A stretch of 64,000 nt of DNA, taken from VAZQ01 sp963739175 (lineage in GTDB: Bacteria; Pseudomonadota; Alphaproteobacteria; Rhizobiales; Xanthobacteraceae). Position 1 is the first letter of the stretch; the number at the start of each line of letters is the position of its first letter. The DNA lies in the NCBI GenBank assembly GCA_963739175.1, contig CAVTZH010000003.1, forward strand, positions 1 through 64,000. Direction: 5' to 3'. Below the pieces are notes generated by a model, which worked only from the letters and a program-made list of their open reading frames with translations, was not told where the DNA came from and did no database searches. The translations under genes were made by a program, and so were the position numbers. Shown here piece by piece: positions 9,790 to 19,541 of the stretch.

Positions 9790-11220
9790 TTAACGGGGCG
9801 GGTCGAGCTCGATCGGGGGCAGGGGCAGGTCGGGCATCGGCAGGTCGATGTTGATCCTGGAGGGATCGATCTTCGGCCCGCGGTCGATCCAGTAGGTCAC
9901 CGACTGCGGCCAGAAGATCAGGATCGCCACCAGGATGACCTGCAGCATCACCCACGGTATCGCGCCCCAATAGATGTCGGCGGTGCGCACCGTCGGCGGC
10001 GCTACCCCGCGCAGGTAGAACAGCGCGAAGCCGAACGGCGGATGCATGAAGCTCGTCTGGATGTTGGCGCAGATCATCAGGCCGAACCAGACCAGATCGA
10101 TCCCGAGCTTGGCGGCGACCGGCGCCAACAGCGGCACCACGATGAAGGCGATCTCGAAGAAATCGAGGAAGAACGCCAGCACGAAGATGAAGATGTTGAC
10201 GAAGATCAGAAAGCCGATCACGCCGCCGGGCAGCGAGGTCAGCCAGTCCTCGATCCAGACCTTGCCGCCGACGCCCTGGAACACCAGGCTGAACACGCGC
10301 GCGCCGATCAGGATGAAGACGACCATCGCGGTGATGCGCATGGTGGTCGCCATCGCCTGATAGGTGAGCGGCCAGGTCAGCCGGCCGTTGACCATCGCAA
10401 GCAGCAGCGATCCGACGGCGCCCGCCGCGCCGGCTTCGGTCGGCGTCGCGAGCCCGAAATAGATGGTGCCGAGCACCAGGAACATCAGCGCGAGCGACGG
10501 CACGATCCCGCGCAGGCATTTGCCCCACAGCGCCCAGCCGCGCAGCGTGCGTGCCTCGGGCGGCAGCGCCGGCACGTCCTTCGGCCAGATCAGGCTCACG
10601 ATCAGCACCCAGGCGCAGAACAAGCCGATCTGGATCAGACTCGGCCCGATCGCGCCGGCATACATGGCGCCGACCGATTGCTGAAGCTGGGCTGCGAGCA
10701 CGATCAGCACCAGCGACGGCGGAATGAGCTGCGTGATGGTGCCGGATGCGGCGATCACGCCAGTGGCGTGGCGCGTGGAGTAGCCGTAGCGCAGCATCAG
10801 CGGCAGCGCGATCACCGCCATGGCGATCACCGACGCAGCGATCGTTCCGGTGATGGCGCCGAGGATCGCGCCGACGAAGATCACCGCATAGGACAGGCCG
10901 CCGCGCACCGGCCCGAACAATTGTCCGATCGAATCCAGAAGGTCTTCGGCAAGACCGCTGCGCTCGAGGATCGCGCCCATGAAGGTGAAGAACGGGATCG
11001 AAAGCAGCAGCGCGCCTTGCTCTTCCGAGACGATCGAGAACACCTGGTAGACGAGATTGCCGAGGAAGCTCGGCTCGATCAGCCCGAGCTCCACGGCGAT
11101 GAAGCCGAACAGCAAGCCAACCGCCGCGACCGAAAACGCCGCCGGGTAGCCGAACAACATGAAAACGATCAGCCCCGCGAACATCAGGGGCGCCATGTTG
11201 CTGCGCACGAATTCGATCAT
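9790..11220 (-). CDS. dctM: TRAP transporter large permease, DctM family
   Basis: A 476-residue membrane protein with about 12 hydrophobic segments, the Na+-coupled transport subunit of a TRAP system. Typical stretches are SIPFFTFMGAILERSGLAED, FVGAILGAITGTIAASVIAM, LIPPSLVLIVLAA and TPTEAGAAGAVGSLLLAMVN. The Pro-rich hydrophilic tail (DLPMPDLPLPPIELDPPR) is longer than usual and resembles the keto-acid (TakM-like) branch. Its ATG overlaps the dctQ stop (ATGA), so translation is coupled. The matching receptor is probably the TakP-like protein at 4379. Confidence 0.93.
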   Translation of the reverse strand: MIEFVRSNMAPLMFAGLIVFMLFGYPAAFSVAAVGLLFGFIAVELGLIEPSFLGNLVYQVFSIVSEEQGALLLSIPFFTFMGAILERSGLAEDLLDSIGQLFGPVRGGLSYAVIFVGAILGAITGTIAASVIAMAVIALPLMLRYGYSTRHATGVIAASGTITQLIPPSLVLIVLAAQLQQSVGAMYAGAIGPSLIQIGLFCAWVLIVSLIWPKDVPALPPEARTLRGWALWGKCLRGIVPSLALMFLVLGTIYFGLATPTEAGAAGAVGSLLLAMVNGRLTWPLTYQAMATTMRITAMVVFILIGARVFSLVFQGVGGKVWIEDWLTSLPGGVIGFLIFVNIFIFVLAFFLDFFEIAFIVVPLLAPVAAKLGIDLVWFGLMICANIQTSFMHPPFGFALFYLRGVAPPTVRTADIYWGAIPWVMLQVILVAILIFWPQSVTYWIDRGPKIDPSRINIDLPMPDLPLPPIELDPPR

Positions 11221-11756
11221 TGCAGCGGCGTCTCGTATTGATATTCGAGCCGGTAACTGTCGTTGAGCGCGGCGATACGCTTGATCAGCTCGGAGATGCC
11301 CTGCAGCGCCAGCAGCGCAAAGCCGAGCGGCAGCACCAGCTTCACCGGCCAGCGGATCAGGCCGCCGGCGTTCGACGACATCTCACTGATGCGCCAGGAC
11401 TCCACGAACCACGGCCAGGTGAAATAGAGCAGCACGGCGCAGAACGGCAGCAGGAAGAAGATGCTGCCGAGGATGTCGATCCAGATGCGCGCGCGCTCCG
11501 AGAGCGCCGAATAGAACACGTCGACCCGCACGTGCTCGTTGAGCTTGAGCGTGTAGGGCGCGCCGAAGAACACCATCGCCGCGAACATGTACCACTGCAC
11601 TTCGAGCCAGGCGTTCGAGCTGGTGTTGAAGGCGTAGCGGGCGATGGCGTTGCCGGTGGAGATCAGGCAGGCGAACAGCACGAGCCAGTTTGCCAGCGTC
11701 CCGAACTGATCGTTGACCGCGTCGATGACGCGGCTCACTTTCAAGAGCCCGCGCAC
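11217..11756 (-). CDS. dctQ: TRAP transporter small permease, DctQ family
   Basis: Small membrane subunit that couples the receptor to DctM. Four hydrophobic helices are visible (LANWLVLFACLISTGNAIAR; WYMFAAMVFFGAPYTL; WIDILGSIFFLLPFCAVLLY; WPVKLVLPLGFALLALQGI), with the family motif LNEHVRVDVFYSALSERARIW between helices 2 and 3. The start is uncertain. The longest frame begins with a TTG at 11843 and has an implausible Arg-rich leader; GTG 11756, preceded by GGGGAACAAGGCC, gives 179 residues, the usual length, and is chosen. It overlaps dctM by 4 bp. Confidence 0.88.
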   Translation of the reverse strand: MRGLLKVSRVIDAVNDQFGTLANWLVLFACLISTGNAIARYAFNTSSNAWLEVQWYMFAAMVFFGAPYTLKLNEHVRVDVFYSALSERARIWIDILGSIFFLLPFCAVLLYFTWPWFVESWRISEMSSNAGGLIRWPVKLVLPLGFALLALQGISELIKRIAALNDSYRLEYQYETPLQ

Positions 11757-11904
11757 GGCCTTGTTCCCCTTGGCTCCGCGCCGGTGCGTCCGGCATCGGC
11801 TCCCCCGCACGCCTGTTATCGCCGAATTGGCCGAGGCGGCCAAGCGTCTTAGAAGGGTCTTGGAAGCGCCTTGGCGGCGGCGGATCGTCGCCAGACGAGG
11901 CCTA

Positions 11905-12933
<1,029 letters not shown>

Positions 12934-13122
12934 CCAGAAACCTTCCCCGATCTTGCCCGGGGAACCCTTGCAGCCCGCGTTGCCTTGGCCCGCTGCTGCG
13001 GAACGGGCCGTGTTTGCCGCTATATTTGGGGACTCTGACGGATATCGGCCAGAGCGTCCATAGCGTGTCCGCCGCGGAACATCCCGGCTGTTCGACTTGG
13101 CCCGTTCGATTTGGCCGATGCG

Positions 13123-13644
13123 CTATTGCGCGGGCGGGGGCGGCGGCCAGGGATAGTTCGACGGATAGGCGCCCGCCGGGTCCTGCTTCGCTAGCGGGGG
13201 AGCGGTCGTGGTCCCTGTCTCGTCGGCGTCGCCTCGCTTGGCAGCCACTTTTTTCTTGGGCGGCGTCGCGCCTTTCTTCTTCTGGCGCGGCGGGGCCGAC
13301 GGCGTCAGTTCCGCATAGACCGGATTCGGCTGCATGCGGGCCGGTGGTGCCGCTTCTGCATAGCTGGCCGCAGCCGGCGCTTCGGCGCGGACATTGATGG
13401 TCTGCGGGTTGTAGCCTTGCAGCGCGAACGAGATCGCGACTTCGCCGGTCGAGGGTACCGTCAGTTCGCAGGGTGTGCGGCAGGATTGTCCTTCGGCGGT
13501 TCGTGCATCGGCGCCCGGCGGCTCGGATTCAATCCGCAGCACCTCGGTGGCCGGTCCCGACCGGAAGAAATCCATGCTCGGCATCGACATCGAACACGCG
13601 GCGAGGACGAGGCCACATGCCGCAATGGCAATTACTCGGCTCAT
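13123..13644 (-). CDS. PEGA-domain lipoprotein
   Basis: A 173-residue envelope protein. Starting at ATG 13644 (GGTGGG six bases upstream) gives a lipoprotein signal with lipobox LAAC (residues 13-16), so it is likely lipidated. Residues of about 37-85 resemble a PEGA domain (LRIESEPPGADARTAEGQSC, TPCELTVPSTGEVAISFALQ, GYNPQTINV), a small beta-sandwich found in surface proteins. Then comes a disordered Pro/Lys-rich linker (RQKKKGATPPKKKVAAKRG) and a poly-Pro tail. A longer in-frame N-terminus (to 13752) would bury the lipobox and is rejected. Role unknown. Confidence 0.75.
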   Translation of the reverse strand: MSRVIAIAACGLVLAACSMSMPSMDFFRSGPATEVLRIESEPPGADARTAEGQSCRTPCELTVPSTGEVAISFALQGYNPQTINVRAEAPAAASYAEAAPPARMQPNPVYAELTPSAPPRQKKKGATPPKKKVAAKRGDADETGTTTAPPLAKQDPAGAYPSNYPWPPPPPAQ

Positions 13645-13812
13645 GGTCGTACCCACCAATGAGACGGCGAAACAGCCGTCTGTCCCCAGGCAACCATCTG
13701 ATAACCATACGAGCGGGGCCGCAGGTGCGCAACAGCGGCACCGGCGCCGCAAGCTAATGGCCGCTGCTACTATTCCCCGCTAAGTGTGGCGTCGGCAAGG
13801 ACAATTTCAAGG

Positions 13813-14511
13813 TTAACTTTCTGCGGTGAATTTACCGTCGCGGCTCCCGACCAAGGCGAAAACCGCCTCCGGGAGGTCGGCGAACCGGCTGATGATGCGG
13901 TCGGGTGCCAGCGTTGCGACGGGGGTATCTGTATACCCAAAATCGACGGCAATCACCGGAATCTTGGCCGCCCGGGCGGTGGCGATGTCGGTGAGGGAGT
14001 CGCCGACCATCACCGCCGCGCCACCGGCTGCGCCAGCCTTCGCGATCGTGCGGTGCAGTATCTCAGGGTCCGGCTTGCTGATGCCAAACGTGTCGGCGCC
14101 GCAGATGACCGCAAACCGCTTCGACAAGCCGAGCGCGTCGAGCAGCCGCACCGAGAGCCATTCGAGCTTGTTGGTGCAGACCGCAAGCCGGTAGCCGCGC
14201 TCGGCCAGCGTATCGAGCGCGCCCTCGGCCCCTTCGAATGGTTCGGAGCTGTCGGCGATGTGCGCCGCATAGTGCTCGACGAAGTCGCGCGTCAGCCCGT
14301 CAACCGCGGCGGCCGGGAGGATGCGCCCGGCGGCCGCCAGCCCGCGCTCGAGCATCACGCGCGCGCCGCCGCCGACCATGTTGCGCGCCGCGTCGTAGTC
14401 GACCGGCGGCAGGCCCTCGCGCGCGAGGATGGCGTTGAGGGTCGCGACCAGATCGGGCGCGGTGTCGACCAGCGTCCCGTCAAGATCGAAGACGACGAGG
14501 GGGGAAGTCAT
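13813..14511 (-). CDS. gph: Phosphoglycolate phosphatase (HAD superfamily)
   Basis: A 232-residue HAD hydrolase that dephosphorylates 2-phosphoglycolate from photorespiratory or DNA-repair metabolism. HAD motif I is FDLDGTLVDTAPD (residues 8-20, catalytic Asp9 and Asp11), motif II LAVCTNK, motif III lysine in GISKPDPEILH, and motif IV VMVGDSLTDIATARAA. The alpha-helical cap lies between motifs I and II. It is divergent from rpiA, a common neighbour in alphaproteobacteria. Other small HAD phosphatases cannot be fully excluded, but length and motif spacing fit Gph. Confidence 0.9.
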   Translation of the reverse strand: MTSPLVVFDLDGTLVDTAPDLVATLNAILAREGLPPVDYDAARNMVGGGARVMLERGLAAAGRILPAAAVDGLTRDFVEHYAAHIADSSEPFEGAEGALDTLAERGYRLAVCTNKLEWLSVRLLDALGLSKRFAVICGADTFGISKPDPEILHRTIAKAGAAGGAAVMVGDSLTDIATARAAKIPVIAVDFGYTDTPVATLAPDRIISRFADLPEAVFALVGSRDGKFTAES

Positions 14512-14661
14512 GATGGGGGATCGCTATCGGGCGGCGCGCGGCGAATGGCAAGCGCCGCGCAATCAACTGCCCGAAACTGGGCTATGCCTGCCCATCGGAT
14601 CAACGCTAGATAAACGGGCCTTTTGTACGTGACCTCAAACGCAGAGCCGGCCGACTTCGCA

Positions 14662-15360
14662 ATGGACTCTGACGCGCAGAAACGTGCCGCGGCCGCTCGT
14701 GCGATCGAATTCGTCCGCCCGGGCATGCGGCTCGGTCTGGGGACCGGCTCGACCGCCAAGCATTTCGTGGAGCTGCTCGGCGAGCGCGTGCGCGACGGCC
14801 TCACGGTCGTCGGCGTTCCGACCTCCGACGTGACCCGGCGCGACGCCGAGCGGGTCGGCGTGCCGCTGTCGACATTGGACGAAACGCCGGAGCTTGACCT
14901 GACCGTCGACGGCGCCGACGAGATCGCGCCCGACTTGAGCCTGATCAAGGGCGGCGGCGGCGCACTGTTCCGGGAGAAGATCGTCGCTGCCGCGTCGGCG
15001 CGCATGATCGTCATCGCCGATGAATCGAAATGGGTCCCCATGCTCGGCCGCTTCCCGTTGCCGGTCGAGGTCGAGCCGTTCGGCATGGAGTCGACCCGCC
15101 GCGCCATCGAAAAGGCCTGTGCCGATTTGGGCTCGCCCGCGCCCGCGGTCCTGCGGCGGACCAAGGAAGGCCACGCTTTCGTCACGGATGGCGGGCACTG
15201 GATTCTCGACGGCGCGCTGCAGCGGATCGCCGATCCGAAGGCGCTGGCGGCGCGGCTGTGCGCGATCCCGGGCGTCATCGAGCACGGATTGTTCATTGGG
15301 CTTGCGACCGTCGCTATTCTTGCCGGCAGCGCGGGCATCCGCGTGGTCGAGCGATCGTGA
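14662..15360 (+). CDS. rpiA: Ribose-5-phosphate isomerase A
   Basis: A 232-residue cytoplasmic enzyme interconverting ribose 5-phosphate and ribulose 5-phosphate in the pentose phosphate pathway. Family motifs: MRLGLGTGSTAKHFVELLGE (phosphate loop), DLTVDGADEIAPDLSLIKGG (catalytic Asp), GGGGALFREKIVAAAS and IADESKWVPMLG. ATG 14662 (MDSDAQKRAAAARAIEFV) matches the usual N-terminus; a TTG at 14623 would add 13 residues and is less likely. A DUF2059 gene follows 29 bp downstream and is probably in the same operon. Confidence 0.95.
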   Translation: MDSDAQKRAAAARAIEFVRPGMRLGLGTGSTAKHFVELLGERVRDGLTVVGVPTSDVTRRDAERVGVPLSTLDETPELDLTVDGADEIAPDLSLIKGGGGALFREKIVAAASARMIVIADESKWVPMLGRFPLPVEVEPFGMESTRRAIEKACADLGSPAPAVLRRTKEGHAFVTDGGHWILDGALQRIADPKALAARLCAIPGVIEHGLFIGLATVAILAGSAGIRVVERS

Positions 15361-15389
15361 AAGCCAGTATCCCTCGGAGGAGTATCGCC

Positions 15390-15917
15390 ATGTTTGCCAG
15401 GATCAACGTCGCCAACGTTACGGCCGGAGCGGTGCGCGCAGCGTTGTTTGCGCTCGCGCTGATCGCCGTGGCGATGCCGGCGCATGCGCAGCAGAAGCCG
15501 TCGCCGGCCGCCGTCAAGCTCGCCCAGGAAATTCTCGATCTGAAGAATGCGGCGGCGCTGTTCAAGCCGATGGTTCCGGGCGTGGTCGAGCGGGTCAAAG
15601 GCATGCTGTTGCAGACCAATCCGGCGCTGCGCAAGGATCTGGATGCCGTCGCGGCGAATCTGAACAAGGTATACGCGCCACGGACAGCCGAGATGCTGAA
15701 CGAGTTTGCCCTCGCCTATGCTTCGAGCTTCTCGGAAGCCGAGCTCAAGGAGCTTGTTACCTTCTATCGTTCGACGACCGGCAAGAAGTCGATTGTAGTC
15801 GAGCCGCGAATTTTCGAAGCTGTAATCAGCGGACTGCAGAAATGGCAGGACAAGTTCGCGGAGGAGGTGATCGCCAGCTTCCGCGCCGAAATGAAGAAGC
15901 GGGGGCATGATCTCTAG
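15390..15917 (+). CDS. DUF2059 family exported protein
   Basis: A 175-residue periplasmic protein with a clear signal peptide (AALFALALIAVAMPAHAQQ). The start ATG has GGAGGAG eight bases upstream. The mature helical region contains the DUF2059 pattern: LAYASSFSEAELKELVTFYR followed by STTGKKSIVVEPRIFE. Function of the family is unknown. It lies between rpiA and gor on the same strand, an arrangement often kept in Rhizobiales, so the three are probably cotranscribed. Confidence 0.88.
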   Translation: MFARINVANVTAGAVRAALFALALIAVAMPAHAQQKPSPAAVKLAQEILDLKNAAALFKPMVPGVVERVKGMLLQTNPALRKDLDAVAANLNKVYAPRTAEMLNEFALAYASSFSEAELKELVTFYRSTTGKKSIVVEPRIFEAVISGLQKWQDKFAEEVIASFRAEMKKRGHDL

Positions 15918-15949
15918 GCTTTGCAGGCGCATGAAGAGCGGCCGCTCGC

Positions 15950-17332
15950 ATGGCTGATCACGAGGTCGATCTGTTCGTCATCGGCGCCGGCTCCGGCGGC
16001 GTGCGCGCGGCGCGGATCGCGTCCGGCTATGGCGCGCGCGTGATGGTGGCCGAGGAATATCGCGTCGGCGGCACCTGCGTGATCCGCGGCTGCGTGCCGA
16101 AGAAGCTTCTGGTCTATGCGTCGCGCTTTGCCGACGAGTTCGAGGACGCCGCCGGCTTTGGATGGACCGTGGGCGAGCCCACGTTCGATTGGGCGACGCT
16201 GATCGCCAACAAGGACCGCGAGATTGCGCGGCTTGAAGCCGCCTACACGACCAATCTGGAGCGCGCCAAGGTCGCGATCGTGAAAAGCCGCGCGGTGCTG
16301 GAGGATGCCCACACCGTGCGCCTGCTCGCGACCGGCAAGACGGTGCGCGCCGAAACGATCCTGATCGCCACCGGCGCGGCGCCGCATCTCGGCGCCGACA
16401 TCGCCGGTCTCGAGCACGTCATCTCCTCGAACGAAGCGTTCCATCTGCCAGCGCTTCCGAAGCGCGTCCTGATCCAGGGCGGCGGCTACATCGCCGTCGA
16501 GTTCGCCAACATCTTCCACGGTCTCGGCTCCGAGGTGACGCTGGTCTACCGCGGCGAACAGATCCTGCGCGGCTTCGACAACGACGTGCGCGAGCATCTC
16601 GCGACCGAAATGGGCAAGCGCGGCATCAAGATCGTGTGCAAGCAGACGGTCGACGCCATCGAGAAGGTCGACCACGGCCTCGACGTCGAATTGTCTGACC
16701 GCGAATCCTTCATGGTCGACTGCGTGATGTTCGCCACCGGCCGCAAGCCGAACGTGCAGGGCCTGGGGCTCGAGAAGGCGGGCGTGACGCTCGCGAAAGG
16801 CGCGATCGCGGTCGACGAGTTCTCGCGCACCTCGGTGCCGAACATCTATGCGATCGGCGATGTGACCGACCGGATCAATCTCACCCCGGTCGCGATCCGC
16901 GAGGGTCACGCGTTTGCCGACACCGTGTTCGGCGGCAAGCCGGTCAAGGTCGATCACACCGACGTTCCGACCGCGGTGTTTTCCGAGCCGGAGGTCGGCG
17001 TCATCGGCCTGACCGAGACGCAGGCCGCCGAACGCTATCCGCGCATCGACGTCTACAAGACGTCGTTCCGGCCGATGAAGATGACGCTCGCCGGCCGCGA
17101 CATCCGCTCGTTCTTCAAGCTGATCGTCGATGCCGCCTCCGACCGGGTGCTGGGCTGCCATATCGTCGGGCCGGATGCCGGCGAGATGATCCAGCTGGTC
17201 GGCATCGCGGTGAAGATGAACGCCACCAAGGCCGATTTCGACGCCGTCATGGCGGTGCACCCGACTGCCGCCGAGGAGCTCGTGACGCTCCGCACCAAGG
17301 CCTACACGGTCGAGCGGCAGGCGGCGGAATAG
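15950..17332 (+). CDS. gor: Glutathione-disulfide reductase
   Basis: A 460-residue FAD enzyme that reduces glutathione disulfide with NADPH. The FAD-binding GAGSGGVRAARIA is at residues 12-24. The redox-active disulfide is Cys43-Cys48 in GGTCVIRGCVPKK. The NAD(P)-binding domain has IQGGGYIAVEFANIFHGLGS. The second FAD motif reads VPNIYAIGDVTDRINLTPVA. The C-terminal interface has the catalytic His-Glu pair in VHPTAAEELVTL. GCV in place of GCI after the redox Cys is normal for GR. It lies 32 bp downstream of the DUF2059 gene. Confidence 0.96.
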   Translation: MADHEVDLFVIGAGSGGVRAARIASGYGARVMVAEEYRVGGTCVIRGCVPKKLLVYASRFADEFEDAAGFGWTVGEPTFDWATLIANKDREIARLEAAYTTNLERAKVAIVKSRAVLEDAHTVRLLATGKTVRAETILIATGAAPHLGADIAGLEHVISSNEAFHLPALPKRVLIQGGGYIAVEFANIFHGLGSEVTLVYRGEQILRGFDNDVREHLATEMGKRGIKIVCKQTVDAIEKVDHGLDVELSDRESFMVDCVMFATGRKPNVQGLGLEKAGVTLAKGAIAVDEFSRTSVPNIYAIGDVTDRINLTPVAIREGHAFADTVFGGKPVKVDHTDVPTAVFSEPEVGVIGLTETQAAERYPRIDVYKTSFRPMKMTLAGRDIRSFFKLIVDAASDRVLGCHIVGPDAGEMIQLVGIAVKMNATKADFDAVMAVHPTAAEELVTLRTKAYTVERQAAE

Positions 17333-17335
17333 GTA

Positions 17336-17686
17336 TTACTCGGGCAGCTTGTCGAGCATCGATGTCAGAGCTTTCCTCAACGGAATAATGTGTGTTGTTG
17401 CAATTTCCCACACCACTTCGGGATCAACGTGGAAGTAAGCATGCCTGAGCACGTTGCCAAAATCAGCGACTTCCCGCCATGGAATTTCGGAATGGGCATC
17501 TTTGAATTCGGGGGGAAGTCGACGACTCCCTTCGGAAACGATCTCAAGGGATCGCTCGACGATCTGACGAACATCCCGATCGGCGCGAAAATCCTCCAGT
17601 GTTTTGTTTCCAATTTTTCCGGACAGGTAGTCGATGTGATCAATCATATCGTCGATGATCGATCCAAGATTGCGCGGACGTTTCAT
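17336..17686 (-). CDS. hepT: HepT-type HEPN toxin (DUF86) of a HepT/MntA pair
   Basis: A 116-residue all-helical protein. The HEPN RNase motif Rx4H is RHAYFH (Arg81 to His86) in the context NVLRHAYFHVDPEVVWEI, typical of HepT/DUF86. In studied systems HepT is an RNase-like toxin that MntA inactivates by AMPylating a tyrosine near this motif; Tyr84 lies inside it. It overlaps the upstream mntA by 4 bp (ATGA) and ends 4 bp from the convergent gor stop. Base composition is visibly lower in GC than the flanking genes, in keeping with acquisition. Confidence 0.9.
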   Translation of the reverse strand: MKRPRNLGSIIDDMIDHIDYLSGKIGNKTLEDFRADRDVRQIVERSLEIVSEGSRRLPPEFKDAHSEIPWREVADFGNVLRHAYFHVDPEVVWEIATTHIIPLRKALTSMLDKLPE

Positions 17687-17979
17687 ATGACGCGGACAGC
17701 TTCCGAGAGTATTTGATCTTTGATCGGTGGCTTAAGCGATGATCGTGTTGTGATGTCCACCTCTCGTCCAATCTCATCCATGATGATGAGGCGGATTCCT
17801 GACATATTGAGAAGGGAGAAATGGCTCCCTGGAACAAAGTCCACGAAGACGTCGATATCGCTTTCCACGCCCATCTCGTCGCGCGCTGCTGAGCCAAACA
17901 GGTAAAGCTCGGTCGCGCCCTCGGCCCTGATGGCGTCGGCGTGCTTTCGGATGCCGGCAATGATCTCGTCTCGGCGCAT
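17683..17979 (-). CDS. mntA: MntA-type minimal nucleotidyltransferase antitoxin
   Basis: A 98-residue nucleotidyltransferase. The signature GSAARDEMGVESDIDVFVD gives Gly29-Ser30 and catalytic Asp41 and Asp43, with the third acidic residue likely in REVDITTR near residue 76. In HepT/MntA systems this enzyme transfers AMP onto HepT and so blocks its RNase activity. Gene order (antitoxin first, overlapping toxin) matches the family. The promoter would lie in 17980-18134, shared divergently with DAHP synthase. Confidence 0.9.
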   Translation of the reverse strand: MRRDEIIAGIRKHADAIRAEGATELYLFGSAARDEMGVESDIDVFVDFVPGSHFSLLNMSGIRLIIMDEIGREVDITTRSSLKPPIKDQILSEAVRVI

Positions 17980-18134
17980 AACCGCAATATACCAGACCTG
18001 TGCCCTTCGTTCGACCGGGCCCTGGGGGCGGTTTCCGCACGAATAGGGCCGATCCGGGATTATTCTGGCTTTGGCCGCCCGGCCTCGTATATAAGGCGCT
18101 GAAATCCGCCGATTTAGCGTATTGGAGCCGCGTG

Positions 18135-19533
18135 ATGGCCGAGCGTTGGACGCCCGAGAGCTGGCGCAACAAGCCCGCTTTGCAGATGCCCGACTACCCC
18201 GACAAGCCCGGGCTTGCCGAGGTGGAGCGGCAGCTTGCGACGTTCCCGCCGCTGGTTTTTGCCGGTGAGGCGCGCAACCTGATGAAAGCGCTCGGCCGAG
18301 TCGCCAAGGGCGAGGCTTTCCTGCTGCAGGGCGGCGATTGCGCCGAGAGCTTCGCCGAGCACGGCGCCAACAACATCCGCGACTTCTTCCGCGTGTTCCT
18401 GCAGATGGCGGTGGTGCTCACCTATGCCGGCTCTCTGCCGGTGGTGAAGGTCGGCCGCATCGCCGGCCAGTTCGCGAAGCCGCGCACCTCGCCGACGGAA
18501 AAGAAGAACGGCGTCGAGCTGCCGATCTATCGCGGCGACATCGTCAACGGCACCGAGTTCACGACGGAGTCGCGCACCCCCGATGCGCGCCGGCAGTTGC
18601 AGGCCTATCGTCAGTCGGCGGCGACGCTGAACCTGCTGCGCGCCTTCGCGCAGGGCGGCTACGCCAATCTCGCCAGCGTCCAGCAGTGGATGCTGAGCGC
18701 GATCAAGGATTCGCCGCAGGCGCGCCGCTACCAGGAGCTCGCCGAGCGCATCAACGAGGCGCTCAACTTCATGCAGGCCTGCGGGCTCGATCTCGAGAGC
18801 CATCCGGAGCTGCGCACCACCGATTTCTACACCAGCCACGAGGCGCTGCTGCTCGGCTACGAGCAGGCGCTCACGCGCGAGGATTCGACCCGGCCCGGCA
18901 ACTGGTACGCGACCTCCGGCCACATGGTCTGGATCGGCGACCGCACCCGGCAGCCGGACCACGGCCATATCGAGTACTGCCGCGGCATCAAGAATCCGCT
19001 CGGCCTCAAGACCGGTCCGTCGCAGAAGCCGGACGAGCTGCTGCGCCTGATCGACATCCTCAATCCGGAGAACGAGCCGGGCCGCCTCACGCTGATCTGC
19101 CGCGTCGGCGCCGACAAGGCCGGCGATCTGTTGCCGCCGCTGATCCGCGCGGTGAAGAAGGAAGGCCGCATCGTGGTGTGGTCGACCGATCCGATGCACG
19201 GCAACACCATCACCTCGACCACCGGCTACAAGACGCGGCCGTTCGACCTGATCCTGAAAGAGACCCGCACCTTCTTCCAGGTCTGCGCGGCCGAAGGCGT
19301 CTATGCCGGCGGCGTGCACCTGGAGATGACCGGGCAGAACGTCACCGAATGCACCGGCGGCGTGCGCGAGATCTCGGACCAGGATCTCAACGACCGCTAT
19401 CACACGGTCTGCGATCCGCGGCTCAATGCCGAGCAGGCGATCGACCTCGCCTTTCTTGCTGGCGGACCTGCTGAAGAAGGAGCGCGCCGCCAAGGTGCCC
19501 GCGCAGCCGCTGCCGGCCGCGGCGGGACTGTAA
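18135..19533 (+). CDS. Class II 3-deoxy-7-phosphoheptulonate (DAHP) synthase (one frameshift near the end)
   Basis: First enzyme of the shikimate pathway, joining phosphoenolpyruvate and erythrose 4-phosphate. The protein of about 465 residues starts at ATG 18135 (GGAG seven bases upstream) and shows plant/type II signatures: LLQGGDCAESFAEH, KVGRIAGQFAKPRTSP, YRGDIVNGTEF, SGHMVWIGDRTRQPDHGHIE and VWSTDPMHGNTI. One extra T near 19458 breaks the frame; removing it gives AFLLADLLKKERAAKVPAQP and a TAA at 19531-19533, the normal family ending. Uncorrected, the frame runs on into the next gene and fakes a fusion. Confidence 0.93.
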
Positions 19534-19541
19534 GCACTCCG

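Noticed and set aside
8705..10528. 607-residue protein joining a Bug receptor to an N-terminal extension
   Set aside because: The extension is an off-frame reading of dctM; the receptor has its own ATG and Tat-like leader at 9685.
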